Assembly: GCF_003703975.1 (NCBI RefSeq)
Contig: NZ_QTJY01000022.1
Location: 19,853 to 83,852 of the forward strand
Length of the DNA stretch: 64,000 bases
Reading direction: 5' to 3'
From: Larkinella soli
GTDB taxonomy: Bacteria; Bacteroidota; Bacteroidia; Cytophagales; Spirosomataceae
Positions 17,983 to 26,631 of this stretch are shown in pieces. The notes under the pieces are model-generated. The model did no database searches. It had not been told where the DNA came from and saw nothing but the letters and a program-made list of their open reading frames with translations. The position numbers were made by a program, and so were the translations under genes. Within the stretch, counting starts at the first letter, position 1. Every line of letters begins with the position of its first letter.

Positions 17983-18846
17983 ATGCAGTCTGCGTTTATC
18001 CAAACGAATCACCTCCGTCTGCATGTCATGCAGGCCGGACCGCCCGACGGCCCCCTGGTGATTCTGCTGCACGGCTTTCCGGAGTTCTGGTATGGCTGGC
18101 GGCACCAGATCGAACCGCTGGCCGCGGCCGGATTTCGGGTCTGGGCGCCCGACCAGCGCGGCTACAACCTCAGTGACAAACCGCCGGGCGTTGAATCCTA
18201 TACGCTCGACCGGCTGGGGGCCGACATTCTGGGCCTGATGGATGCCGCCGGGGTGCAGAAGGCGAGTGTCGTCGGGCACGACTGGGGCGGGGGCGTTGCC
18301 TGGTGGCTGGCCCTGAACCATCCCGAACGGCTTCACCGGGTTGCCATTCTGAATATGCCCCATTTCAGGGTGCTGTCCCATACGCTCCGGACCAGACCCC
18401 GCCAGATGCTCCGAAGCTGGTATGCGGCTTTCTTCCAGCTGCCCAACCTGCCCGAATGGCTCCTCCGGCGCGGCAACTGGTGGCCGGCCACCCGGATGCT
18501 CCGCCGAACCAGCAACCCCGGCACGTTTTCGGACGACGATCTGAACCAATACCGGCGTGCCTGGAGCCGGCCCGGCCCCACCGGCAGCCCGGCCCTGCGG
18601 ACGATGATTCACTGGTACCGGGCTTTCGTACGGAAACACCCGTTCCGGCCCCGGAGCCCACGGGTCCGGGTGCCGCTGCTGCTGATCTGGGGCCGCCGGG
18701 ATTCGGCGCTCATTCCGGAGATGGCCCGGCCCAGCATCGATCTCTGCGACGGTGGAAAACTGGTTTTCCTGGAAGAGGCCACCCACTGGGTTCAGCATGA
18801 AGCCGCCGACCGGGTCAACTCCCTCCTGATCGGGTGGATGCGCTGA
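17983..18846 (+). CDS. Alpha/beta hydrolase, epoxide hydrolase-like
   Basis: 287 aa without a signal peptide. The oxyanion-hole motif HGFPEFWYGW (residues 30-39) is the epoxide hydrolase/haloalkane dehalogenase form. The nucleophile is Asp100 in GHDWGG, the acid is Asp240 in WGRRDSALIP and the base is His268 in THWVQHE. Lid tyrosines that would activate the epoxide are candidates at Tyr147 and Tyr190. All elements of a soluble epoxide hydrolase are visible; the substrate is unknown. It precedes an SGNH hydrolase by 121 bp on the same strand. Confidence 0.85.
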   Translation: MQSAFIQTNHLRLHVMQAGPPDGPLVILLHGFPEFWYGWRHQIEPLAAAGFRVWAPDQRGYNLSDKPPGVESYTLDRLGADILGLMDAAGVQKASVVGHDWGGGVAWWLALNHPERLHRVAILNMPHFRVLSHTLRTRPRQMLRSWYAAFFQLPNLPEWLLRRGNWWPATRMLRRTSNPGTFSDDDLNQYRRAWSRPGPTGSPALRTMIHWYRAFVRKHPFRPRSPRVRVPLLLIWGRRDSALIPEMARPSIDLCDGGKLVFLEEATHWVQHEAADRVNSLLIGWMR

Positions 18847-18967
18847 GCGGCTGGTCCGCCGTCCGGTGAAAGTTTATGGGCCGCGAAGCATTAAAACCGG
18901 CGGGGTCTTTTCCTTTTCGGGAAGAAACCCTCCCGGCTCCCACGCCGGCCCGTTCCGAAACGCCCCG

Positions 18968-19792
18968 ATGAAGCGACGCCTGATCCTGATTGCCCTTGTT
19001 TTTCTGTTCAATGCCTCTACCCGCCGGAACCTGAACTGGGTCGCCATCGGCGATTCGATCACCTACCTGAACGAGCACCTGAAAGAAACCGGCGACCGGG
19101 TGACCAGGGGGTACATGACCCGGGTAATCGAGAAGCTGCCCCACATCAACTACGTCAATCAGGGGCATAACGGCTGGACGGCCATCCGGATCGCCGAGCA
19201 GATCGACAAGCTGAATCTGACCAAAGCGGACGTGTACTCCATTTTTCTGGGAACGAACGACTGGTGGGGCAGCCGGCCGCTGGGCCGGCTGAAGGATTAC
19301 CGGGACAATACCGGCAACGGCACGGTCAACGGAGCCTTCCGCACCATCGTCGACAAGCTGCGGAGCCTGAACCCCGACGCCCGGATCATCCTGATCACGC
19401 CCATGCAGCGGGTCGATTTCGTCTACCTGTTTAACTTCAAAAACAACGCCTACGGCTCCTATAAGCCTAAAAACGGACAGACGCTGGAAGCCTTCGCCCA
19501 GGCCGTGGACTCCATCGGCCGTCTGGAACGCCTGCCGGTGGTGGACCTCTATCACCTGAAGGGTCTGGGTATGAGGGAGCTGGTCCGGTTCAAACGGCTG
19601 AAGGACCCGCAGACAGGCGCCTACCGGAATTATTCCTACCCCGACTTCATCGACGTACCCTTCAACCCCGAAACCGACGAATACCCCTACCCCATCGAAG
19701 CCGTCGGCAAGACCTACGACGGCCTGCATCCTTCCGACGCCGGCTACCAGCTCATCAGCCGCCGACTGGTCCGGATCATGAAGAAATATTGA
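18968..19792 (+). CDS. SGNH/GDSL hydrolase
   Basis: 274 aa from the ATG at 18968, which gives a short hydrophobic leader (MKRRLILIALVFLFNAS); the frame is open upstream to 18866 without coding character. Block I (AIGDSITYLN) holds the serine, block III (FLGTNDWWG) the Asn, and block V (DGLHPSDAGY) the Asp and His, so the full SGNH set is present. Such enzymes deacylate sugars or lipids outside the cytoplasm. It ends 49 bp before the convergent end of the first permease gene. Confidence 0.85.
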   Translation: MKRRLILIALVFLFNASTRRNLNWVAIGDSITYLNEHLKETGDRVTRGYMTRVIEKLPHINYVNQGHNGWTAIRIAEQIDKLNLTKADVYSIFLGTNDWWGSRPLGRLKDYRDNTGNGTVNGAFRTIVDKLRSLNPDARIILITPMQRVDFVYLFNFKNNAYGSYKPKNGQTLEAFAQAVDSIGRLERLPVVDLYHLKGLGMRELVRFKRLKDPQTGAYRNYSYPDFIDVPFNPETDEYPYPIEAVGKTYDGLHPSDAGYQLISRRLVRIMKKY

Positions 19793-19841
19793 TGTCCGGA
19801 AGCCTAACCGACTTCCCGGGCGGGTTGGCCCGGAGCCGCCT

Positions 19842-22283
19842 TTATTCGCTCTTCAGTACCTTCGCCGGATTGCTCCGGGCCGCTTTCACGGTCTGCGATC
19901 CGATCAGGATGAACGCGATCAGCAATACCGCCCCCAGGCCGATGAACAACTCGGCAACCTGCACGGGGGTGTGATACGGAAAGTGGGTAAGCACTACGTT
20001 TTCGAAGAAAAGGTACGTTACGGGCAGAGCGATCAGGGCCGATAATGACAACTGAACGAGAAAACCGCGGCTCAGTAAGAAGACAAGGCTGCCCGGTCCG
20101 GCGCCCATCACTTTGCGGATGCTGATCTCCTTCAGCCTGGTTTCGGTAGTGAACGCCACCATGCCGAACAATCCCATCGAAGCGATGGAAATGGCGAGGA
20201 AAGAGAGGAAGCCGATGATCTTGATCATGGCCGAAAATTCGCTGTAGGCCTCTTCGATGGCCTCGTCGTAGAACTGAGCCTCGAACGGATGAACCCGATC
20301 GATTTCCTTCCATGCCGACTCGATCCTGGCCAGGGTCGCCGGCATATCGGTACTGCGTATTTTGGCATTGATCGTGGCCCTGTTCTCCGGGGTCCAGGAC
20401 AGGAAGGCTACCGGCCCGATGAGGTTGTCGACCTTGCCGTAATGAAAATCCCTGATGACGCCGACAATGGTCATCTTCCGCGGACTGATGTTGAAACTGC
20501 TGAAGGTGATCACCTCCCCGATGGCTTTTTCGGGATCGTTGCCCGCAATATTGAACCGTTTCAGGACCTGCTGGTTCACGATCACTTCCGTGGCCGCGTC
20601 GGCGGTGGTGGGTCGTGCCTTAAAATTTCCTCCGGCAATGAGCTTGTATTCATGTAACGGCAGATAGTTCTCGTCGACGTGGTTGGTCAGGACCAGCACC
20701 GAATCCCGCGAGTCCCGGTATTTCATGAAACCGCCCCAGGCGTTGCCGACGCTGGTGATGATGTGCGACCGGGACAGGGCGCTTACTTCCGGCATTTCGC
20801 TCAGTTTTTTGAGTAGCACATCGGGTTTATTCCCCTGCATATCGATGTTCAGGATGTTTTCCGTGTTGAATCCCAGATCGAAAGCCAGGATGTTCTTATA
20901 CTGCACATAGCCGATGGCGGTGGTGGTGATGAAGATCAGGGTGAGCGTATACTGAACCACCACCAGGGCGCGCCGGAGGGTTACGTGTTTAAATACCTTC
21001 ACCGTCGACACATTTTTGAGGGCATTGATCGCGCTGACTTTCGAAAAGAAGACGGCGGGCATGAAACCGGCCATCACCCCGACGGTGATCGAAAAGAGGA
21101 TGAAGGCCGCGACCATGGCCGGAGTGAGTTCGAGCTTCACCGTGCGCTGCATCTCCGGAGCCAGGCTGATCAGCAGCGGCCGCAATCCGAGAAACAGGAA
21201 GTAGGACAGAAGCAGGGCCGCCAGGGAGATCATGATGGCCTCCGCCAGAAACTGCTGCCGGATCTGGCCCTTACCGGCGCCGATCGCTTTGCGAAGACCC
21301 ACTTCCTTGAAACGGCGCATGGCCCGCGCAATCGACAGGTTGGTATAGTTGAAACACGCCGACAGGATCACGATGAGGGCAAGCCCGCCGAGGATCCAAA
21401 GCACCACCGGGGGCATGTGAGGGCCGATGGAGCCAGGCCCCCCCTCGGAGGCCCGCAGACTCTCCCCGACGACGATCTCGTATAAAGGAAGGAGTTCGAG
21501 CCGGATCCTGGTGGGTTCGCCGGCGAGATTTTCCTGCTTCGCGATGGCGTCGAGCTGCGACTGAATGGAGGCCCGATCGGCATTTTCCGGCAGCCGGACG
21601 TACACGAAGTTCGACGACATGTTTGTCCATTTCTCAAAGCTGCCGTCGTTTCGGTGGAGCTGACCGGCCGTCGACAGCGATACCAGCGCTTCGAAACTGA
21701 GGTGCGAAAAGAAGGGAACGTCCTTCATGACACCGGTCACCTGGTAGGGAAGTGAATTGAAATGGATGGCCTTCCCCAGCGCCGACCGGCCGCCGAACAG
21801 CTTTTTCGCGGCCGTCTCCGTCAGAACGACCGAATAAGGTTCTTTCAGGGCCGTTTCGGGATTACCCTCCAGCAAGGGAAACGTAAAGATCCGGAATAGC
21901 GACGGGTCCGCCCAGAAGCCCCTGATGGGCAGAACCTGGTCGCCCACCTTGGCGTCCTGCGAAAAATCGTTGCGCAGAATGGCCACTTCTTCGATGCCCG
22001 GTACTTTCTCCCGGATCAGCTTTCCGGCCTTGATGGAGGTGGTGGCATACTTGCCCCCGGATCGCGACCCGCCTTGCTCGCCTTCGGCAGTCACGACGCT
22101 GGTAATGCGATAAATTCTCTCCCCATCCTTATGAAACCGGTCGTACGAACGCAGGTCGAGGACGAACGCGATCAGAAGTAACCCGACGGACATACTGATG
22201 GCCAGGCCGACGATATTGATGAAGGAGAACAGCTTGTTGCGCATTAAGTTGCGTCTCGAAGTTTTGATGTAACTTCCGATCAT
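19842..22283 (-). CDS. ABC transporter permease, MacB/FtsX type
   Basis: 813 aa from the ATG at 22283. An open frame extends to 22481, but that start lies inside the -24/-12-like promoter, and the family normally begins near MIGSYIKTSRRNLMRNK. The architecture is the long Bacteroidota form: helix 1 (LFSFINIVGLAISMSVGLLLIAFVL), a periplasmic MacB core domain, three helices around an FtsX domain (VVLWILGGLALIVILSACFNYTNL), then a second periplasmic domain and a second FtsX domain (about 690-810). It would need a separate ATPase; none is adjacent. Proposed roles are export or mechanotransmission at the inner membrane. Confidence 0.9.
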   Translation of the reverse strand: MIGSYIKTSRRNLMRNKLFSFINIVGLAISMSVGLLLIAFVLDLRSYDRFHKDGERIYRITSVVTAEGEQGGSRSGGKYATTSIKAGKLIREKVPGIEEVAILRNDFSQDAKVGDQVLPIRGFWADPSLFRIFTFPLLEGNPETALKEPYSVVLTETAAKKLFGGRSALGKAIHFNSLPYQVTGVMKDVPFFSHLSFEALVSLSTAGQLHRNDGSFEKWTNMSSNFVYVRLPENADRASIQSQLDAIAKQENLAGEPTRIRLELLPLYEIVVGESLRASEGGPGSIGPHMPPVVLWILGGLALIVILSACFNYTNLSIARAMRRFKEVGLRKAIGAGKGQIRQQFLAEAIMISLAALLLSYFLFLGLRPLLISLAPEMQRTVKLELTPAMVAAFILFSITVGVMAGFMPAVFFSKVSAINALKNVSTVKVFKHVTLRRALVVVQYTLTLIFITTTAIGYVQYKNILAFDLGFNTENILNIDMQGNKPDVLLKKLSEMPEVSALSRSHIITSVGNAWGGFMKYRDSRDSVLVLTNHVDENYLPLHEYKLIAGGNFKARPTTADAATEVIVNQQVLKRFNIAGNDPEKAIGEVITFSSFNISPRKMTIVGVIRDFHYGKVDNLIGPVAFLSWTPENRATINAKIRSTDMPATLARIESAWKEIDRVHPFEAQFYDEAIEEAYSEFSAMIKIIGFLSFLAISIASMGLFGMVAFTTETRLKEISIRKVMGAGPGSLVFLLSRGFLVQLSLSALIALPVTYLFFENVVLTHFPYHTPVQVAELFIGLGAVLLIAFILIGSQTVKAARSNPAKVLKSE

Positions 22284-22459
22284 GATCCGGTTTACAAAAA
22301 GGTTGTCAAATGCTGGACTTCGTACCGTTTCGCTTCCGATGACCCTGAAGGCACCGGCCCCGTCGATCCGCCCGGCGCGACGCGGTCTGATGGGGCATAC
22401 CTTCCGCCCGATGCTGCGGAGAGCAAGGCCGGGGTTGTTCGTTGGCTGAAACGAATGAA

Positions 22460-22474
22460 TCAAATCTGGTGCCA
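22460..22474 (-). promoter_or_regulatory. Putative sigma-54 (-24/-12) promoter, permease 1
   Basis: On the minus strand the sequence is TGGCACCAGATTTGA. The -24 part (TGGCAC) matches the sigma-54 consensus and the spacing to TTG is exact; the final base is A where C is expected. It lies 52 bp downstream of the paired palindromes and about 180 bp upstream of the permease ATG. Confidence 0.55.
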
Positions 22475-22525
22475 GCGGCAAAAACGGTCTTTCAGGGGCC
22501 CTGACCCATCATCTTCCGGGATACA

Positions 22526-22565
22526 CTGTCCAGAAGCGGACAAGTCCCTGTCCACGATTGGACAG
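22526..22565 (-). promoter_or_regulatory. Tandem TGTCC-N6-GGACA palindromes (activator site), permease 1
   Basis: Two palindromes: TGTCC-AGAAGC-GGACA at 22527-22542 and TGTCC-ACGATT-GGACA at 22549-22564. Their centres are 22 bp apart, about two helical turns. The arrangement, including spacer length and centre distance, is repeated upstream of the other permease at 25532-25569. The position upstream of a -24/-12 element is that of an enhancer for an NtrC-type activator. Confidence 0.75.
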
Positions 22566-22622
22566 GGAAATGAGCGCCAATGGGTATCTCCAAATCCGAT
22601 AAATACCCCAAAGGGATGGTTT

Positions 22623-25271
22623 TTACTCCGACCGCAGGCTATTCACCGGGTTGATGAGGGCGGCCCGGACGGCCTGAATGCTGACGGTCAGCAACGTAAG
22701 AAGCAGCGCACCGACCCCGGTTACGGCAAACACCCACCACGATAGATCGGTGCGGTATTCATACTGCCGGAGCCAGTTGCCGAGAAAATAATAGGCAATC
22801 GGGACGGCAAGGAAAAAAGCGATCAGCACCAGCACCACGAAGTCTTTCGATAACAGCCGCCATACGTTCAGAACCGACGCGCCGAAGACCTTGCGAATGC
22901 CGATCTCTCTGGTGCGCTGCTCGGCCACGAACGACGACAGCCCAAAAAGCCCTAAGCAGCTGATGAAAATAGCCAGCATCGCAAACCCCGAAGCGAGGGT
23001 GCCGATCCGTTCTTCTGCCGCAAACTTGAGGGCGTATTCCTGATCCGCAAACGTATATTCAAACGGCGAGGCCGGATTGCGTTTTTTAAAAATAGCTTCC
23101 AGGCTCCTGAGGGCGGTGTGGACGCCTGCTTTGGGATGGAGCCTGATATGAATGACGTTCAGACCGCGTTCCTTCGTGTTTATCATGAATACGGTCGGTA
23201 CTACCGGCTCAAACGGTGATCTCATCACCATATCCTTCACGACCCCGATCAGTTTCCAGCTCTTATCATGCCACCGGATCGTTTCACCAACCGGCTTTTT
23301 CAGACCCGTCAGCTTTACGGCGGCTTCATTCAGCAGAAACGCCAGCGAGTCACCGGCATACTGCCTTGAAAAGTCACGGCCTTCCTTTATTTTCCAGCCA
23401 ACCACCTTGCCAAAATCCGGGGTAACGGAGATGGTTCCGAACGAGGCCGGCCGGTTGGGGTCTTTCCCCCGCCACTCCAGATTATTGGCCGATGACCAGA
23501 TGCTGGTGATCGGGCTGGAGGATTCAGCCATATCCGCGACGACTCCGCTGGCCAGTAGTTCCTGGCGGAGTTCCTCGTAGCGGCCCTGAATTTCGGGGGT
23601 ATTCATCGTGATGTTGATCAGCCCGTCCCGGCTGTAGCCCACCGGGCGGTTACGGGCAAACTGAATCTGGCGGAACACGACGATCGTTCCGATAATGAGG
23701 GTAACCGATACACTGAACTGGACCACCACCAGAACCTTGCGGGGCACGGTGGCCAGACGACCCGACCTGAATGTTCCTTTCAATACCCGGATGGCCTGGA
23801 ATGAGGAAAGATAGAAGGCCGGGTAACTACCGGCCACGAAGCCGGTAACGGCCATAAAACCGAGGCAGAGGAGCCAGAACACGGGATTCGACCACGGCAT
23901 GACCAGCCGTTTGTCGGCGATTTCATTGAACAAGGGCAGCATCAGCCAGACCAGCCCTGTACAAAAACCGAAAGCGGCCGTCACGACCAGGAAGGATTCG
24001 CTCAGGAACTGGCCGGCGAGCTGGCTCCGGACCGAACCCAATGCCTTGCGAATCCCCACTTCCTTTGCCCGCTTTTCGGAGCGGGCCGTGCTCAGGTTCA
24101 TGAAATTGATGCAGGCCAGCAACAAGACAAACGCGCCGATCATCCCGAAAAGCCAGACAAACTGGATGCGGCCCCCGGAATTGGTCCCATTCTTAAACTC
24201 GTTGTACAGATGCCATTCCGGCATTGGGTACAGAAAAAGCGACGACCGGGTCTTGTCCTGAATATGCTGATGGAGAACGTTCCTGATTTTGCGGGAAACG
24301 TCGGCGGCCTGGCTGCGCGGGCTGAGCAGCGTATAAATTTCAAAGGAACTGCTGCGCCAGTCATCCAGGCCCTGACCGGCCTCGAAAAGCAGCCCGATCG
24401 GCGCCAGGAAGGCCGCGTTTTTAAAGGTCGAATTGTGGGGCAAATCCCTGTAAACGCCCGCTACCTGCACCAGGTAGCGATTCCCGATTTTAAGGGCTTT
24501 ATGCAGAGGATCGCCCGTGCCGAAGAGTGCCTTTGCGGTCGTTTCGGAAATCAGGACGGAAGTAGGGTCCTTTAACCCCAGACGGCTTCCCTGAATCATG
24601 TCAAACGTCATCATTTCCGGGAAGTCCGATTCCACGAAGCCGCCCGACCGGGTAAATTTCCGATCCTGAAAAGCAACGATCTGGTCCGTCCAGACGGCGG
24701 CAGCGACGGATTTGAAATCATCCGGATACCGGGTTCTCAGCTCCCGGCTCACGGGCATCGGCAAGGCGGCAAACGTCTGGACGCCCTGCTCCAGCGTTTG
24801 GTTTTCCATGACCTGAGCAATGCGGCCGGAATGCTGGTGAAAGCCGTTGAAGGACAGCTCGTCCCAGATCCACAGACCGATCAGCAGGGCCACTGCCATG
24901 CCGCTCGCCAGACCGGTGATATTGATGATGGAGTAGGTTTTCTGTCGGATCAGATTGCGCCAGGCGATCTTAACGTAGTTGCGAAGCATAGCCATATGGA
25001 AAGAAACGGGTTGAGGATCGTCATGAGTGGGTTTCGTTCGGGGTCGGCTAAAGGGGCGTATCAACCGCAGGACGGCCAGTGCATACCGCCGGCGGGCGGT
25101 CCGCACTCCGACGGTCTTCACCCAGTACGCGTACATTTCCAGCAGATCGCCCTGTAGTTCATCCTCCAGACCGGGCGGACTGAAGCGGTTCAGTAACCGA
25201 TCGGCCCAGCGTGGCGGCTTCCGGGCCGACCTTCGGCGATCCGGCGGGTCTGTACGACGTTCATCGCTCAT
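22623..25271 (-). CDS. ABC transporter permease with N-terminal permease prefix domain
   Basis: 882 aa from the ATG at 25271 (885 aa from the ATG at 25280). I prefer 25271 because its ATGA overlaps the stop of a short upstream ORF. Residues 10-75 form a soluble 'permease prefix' domain (LNRFSPPGLEDELQGDLLEMYAYWVKTVG), known from Bacteroidota permeases. The rest is MacB/FtsX: helix 1 (YSIINITGLASGMAVALLIGLWIW), a periplasmic core domain, an FtsX domain (FVWLFGMIGAFVLLLACINFMNL), a second periplasmic domain and a final FtsX domain. It is a paralogue of the permease at 19842-22283. No ATPase gene is adjacent. The upstream regulatory region matches that of its paralogue. Confidence 0.9.
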   Translation of the reverse strand: MSDERRTDPPDRRRSARKPPRWADRLLNRFSPPGLEDELQGDLLEMYAYWVKTVGVRTARRRYALAVLRLIRPFSRPRTKPTHDDPQPVSFHMAMLRNYVKIAWRNLIRQKTYSIINITGLASGMAVALLIGLWIWDELSFNGFHQHSGRIAQVMENQTLEQGVQTFAALPMPVSRELRTRYPDDFKSVAAAVWTDQIVAFQDRKFTRSGGFVESDFPEMMTFDMIQGSRLGLKDPTSVLISETTAKALFGTGDPLHKALKIGNRYLVQVAGVYRDLPHNSTFKNAAFLAPIGLLFEAGQGLDDWRSSSFEIYTLLSPRSQAADVSRKIRNVLHQHIQDKTRSSLFLYPMPEWHLYNEFKNGTNSGGRIQFVWLFGMIGAFVLLLACINFMNLSTARSEKRAKEVGIRKALGSVRSQLAGQFLSESFLVVTAAFGFCTGLVWLMLPLFNEIADKRLVMPWSNPVFWLLCLGFMAVTGFVAGSYPAFYLSSFQAIRVLKGTFRSGRLATVPRKVLVVVQFSVSVTLIIGTIVVFRQIQFARNRPVGYSRDGLINITMNTPEIQGRYEELRQELLASGVVADMAESSSPITSIWSSANNLEWRGKDPNRPASFGTISVTPDFGKVVGWKIKEGRDFSRQYAGDSLAFLLNEAAVKLTGLKKPVGETIRWHDKSWKLIGVVKDMVMRSPFEPVVPTVFMINTKERGLNVIHIRLHPKAGVHTALRSLEAIFKKRNPASPFEYTFADQEYALKFAAEERIGTLASGFAMLAIFISCLGLFGLSSFVAEQRTREIGIRKVFGASVLNVWRLLSKDFVVLVLIAFFLAVPIAYYFLGNWLRQYEYRTDLSWWVFAVTGVGALLLTLLTVSIQAVRAALINPVNSLRSE

Positions 25272-25378
25272 GCGTCCCATCGCTGTTTTACCCGGGTTGA
25301 AATCAGACGGAAAGCCTGGGGGGCAGCCCCCGTCGGCAGGGCGGCTTTTTCAATCTGGTCTAAAAACGTTTCTTTCAT
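25268..25378 (-). CDS. Short ORF coupled to permease 2
   Basis: 36-aa ORF beginning MKETFLDQIEKAALPTGAAP and ending KQRWDA. Its TGA overlaps the ATG at 25271 of the permease (ATGA). It is the first ORF after the putative -24/-12 promoter, with a leader of about 75 nt. In related genomes a PadR-type regulator often precedes such permeases; this peptide is too short and shows no winged-helix pattern. It may be a coupling or leader peptide, a remnant, or chance. Confidence 0.35.
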   Translation of the reverse strand: MKETFLDQIEKAALPTGAAPQAFRLISTRVKQRWDA

Positions 25379-25453
25379 AGCCACATTCAGAACATCCGGA
25401 CGAAAGTCAGGTGCGCCGGGTACCCGGCTCCTGATTAGTATAGGCTTTGTCGT

Positions 25454-25468
25454 ACAAATAGCCGGCCA
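25454..25468 (-). promoter_or_regulatory. Putative sigma-54 (-24/-12) promoter, permease 2
   Basis: On the minus strand the sequence is TGGCCGGCTATTTGT, with the same TGG-to-TTG spacing as the element at 22460-22474. The match to the consensus is weaker (TGGCCG for TGGCAC, TTGT for TTGC). It lies 63 bp downstream of the palindromes, one helical turn more than in the paralogue. Support comes mostly from the parallel arrangement. Confidence 0.4.
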
Positions 25469-25530
25469 AACTTGTCAGCATAGGCAAGCCGGCGAAAATG
25501 GGGCTTTTTTTGAAATTGGCAGGTGGTAAG

Positions 25531-25570
25531 CTGTCCAAAAACGGACAGGCGGCTGTTCAGTAGTGGACAG
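25531..25570 (-). promoter_or_regulatory. Tandem TGTCC-N6-GGACA palindromes (activator site), permease 2
   Basis: Palindromes TGTCC-AAAAAC-GGACA (25532-25547) and TGTTC-AGTAGT-GGACA (25554-25569), with centres 22 bp apart. One half-site has a single substitution. The flanking C and G of the first permease's sites are also kept. The sequence between and around the sites has diverged, so the match is selective rather than a simple recent duplication. Confidence 0.75.
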
Positions 25571-25691
25571 GAAGGGAACGGGCCTTCGGCTACGCTCCGG
25601 AGGAAGTTGGGCCGATTAACCGCCGGAGCTTCCCAAACAACATCCGGCATTCGGGAAACCCGGGCGGTAAACGGCAGGGAACGCGGCCCGG

Positions 25692-26495
25692 TCAGATCTG
25701 CGAGAAGGCGGCCGGAACCAGGAACGTGCGATGAATATTGGAAAGAATGCGATCGTTGGCATATTCGGGCCGGGCGCTGACCTTCTTCCACTCGGGGTCA
25801 CTGCCGAAAGCCTTCCAGTTCTGGTCGTGTTCTTCCATGTTGTCGAAGGTCAGCATATAGGTCAGGTTCGGGCGCAGGGGGCCGATCAGGGTTTCCCCGA
25901 AAAATACCGGCGTCAGCCCGACCCGTTTGAAGATGGCGATCTCCCCGGCTTCGTTGAACATCTCGATCTTCTTCTTGCCGGCGGCCTCGCTCGGGCTCTC
26001 ATACCGGCGTAACTCGAAGATACGGGGCTTTTTCTCAGGGGCTTCCAGTTTGGGCATGCCGGAAAACGCCTTCAGCAGGGAGCTTTCGATGCGTTCGTAG
26101 GCCGGGGTGGCGGCCTCCGCATTCAGGTATTCCGAAGCCGCCTGCTGGTAGGCCGAATCTTTGGCGAGCTGGTCGGCCGACGCGAAATAACTTTCGAGCG
26201 ACGGAAAGGGAATCAGCACCACCAGCTTGGTAAATCCTTCGGGAAGATAGTCGGAAAACACGCCGATGTTCCGGCTGCCCAGGCGGTTCAGGGCCGGGAT
26301 GGCGGCCTGCTGCCAGTAGTTCTCGACGACTTTGCGCTGGCGGCCGTTCTTCAGGGTATACACCCGTAATTCGTAATAATCGGTATCGGCATTCGGTTGA
26401 GTTGAGGAGGGGGCGGAAGGCGATTGCAGCGGCTGGATCAAACCCGCTCCCGTGCCGGTCAGCAGGGAAGCCTTCACAAACGTACGTCTTTTCAT
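25692..26495 (-). CDS. NIPSNAP family protein with twin-arginine-like signal
   Basis: 267 aa. The N-terminus MKRRTFVKASLLTGTGAG has a twin-arginine pattern (RRTFVK) and a short hydrophobic stretch, so folded export by Tat is likely. Two NIPSNAP ferredoxin-like repeats follow: YYELRVYTLKNGRQRKV near residue 40 and RIFELRRYESPSEAAGKKK near 165, each with the E-L-R-x-Y strand. NIPSNAP proteins have no agreed enzymatic role; some relatives act on small reactive compounds. A perfect hairpin separates it from the sugar dehydrogenase gene upstream. Confidence 0.85.
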   Translation of the reverse strand: MKRRTFVKASLLTGTGAGLIQPLQSPSAPSSTQPNADTDYYELRVYTLKNGRQRKVVENYWQQAAIPALNRLGSRNIGVFSDYLPEGFTKLVVLIPFPSLESYFASADQLAKDSAYQQAASEYLNAEAATPAYERIESSLLKAFSGMPKLEAPEKKPRIFELRRYESPSEAAGKKKIEMFNEAGEIAIFKRVGLTPVFFGETLIGPLRPNLTYMLTFDNMEEHDQNWKAFGSDPEWKKVSARPEYANDRILSNIHRTFLVPAAFSQI

Positions 26496-26588
26496 ATCAA
26501 TGGCTCTGGGCGTTTGGCGACAAAGGAACGCGCTTTCCGAAAGCCGTCAAAGTGCCGGGCTGAAAATTCATTCTCCGGCCCGGAGAAA

Positions 26589-26618
26589 CCACCCCCCGGC
26601 CGGAGCGCCGGGGGGTGG
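26589..26618 (-). terminator. Hairpin after the PQQ-type dehydrogenase gene
   Basis: Perfect 12-bp inverted repeat CCACCCCCCGGC / GCCGGGGGGTGG with a 6-base loop, 13 bp beyond the stop of the minus-strand dehydrogenase gene. On the minus strand it is followed by TTTC, a poor T-tract. The stem shares its CCACCCCCCGGC core with the outer hairpin of the MITE-like elements, so it may be a shortened relic of one that now serves as a terminator. Confidence 0.6.
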
Positions 26619-26631
26619 TAATACTCCGCGA

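Larger units (their letters stand above)
22284..22622. other. Intergenic regulatory region of the 19842-22283 permease
   Basis: 339 bp between the end of one permease gene and the start of the next, both on the minus strand. It holds the paired palindromes and the -24/-12-like promoter listed separately, leaving a leader of roughly 170 nt before the ATG. No terminator with a T-tract was found for the upstream permease gene. Confidence 0.6.
25379..25691. other. Intergenic regulatory region of permease 2
   Basis: 313 bp between the short ORF and the 3' end of the NIPSNAP gene, both minus strand. It contains the second set of paired palindromes and a -24/-12-like element, listed separately. Nothing else was identified. 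Confidence 0.6.
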
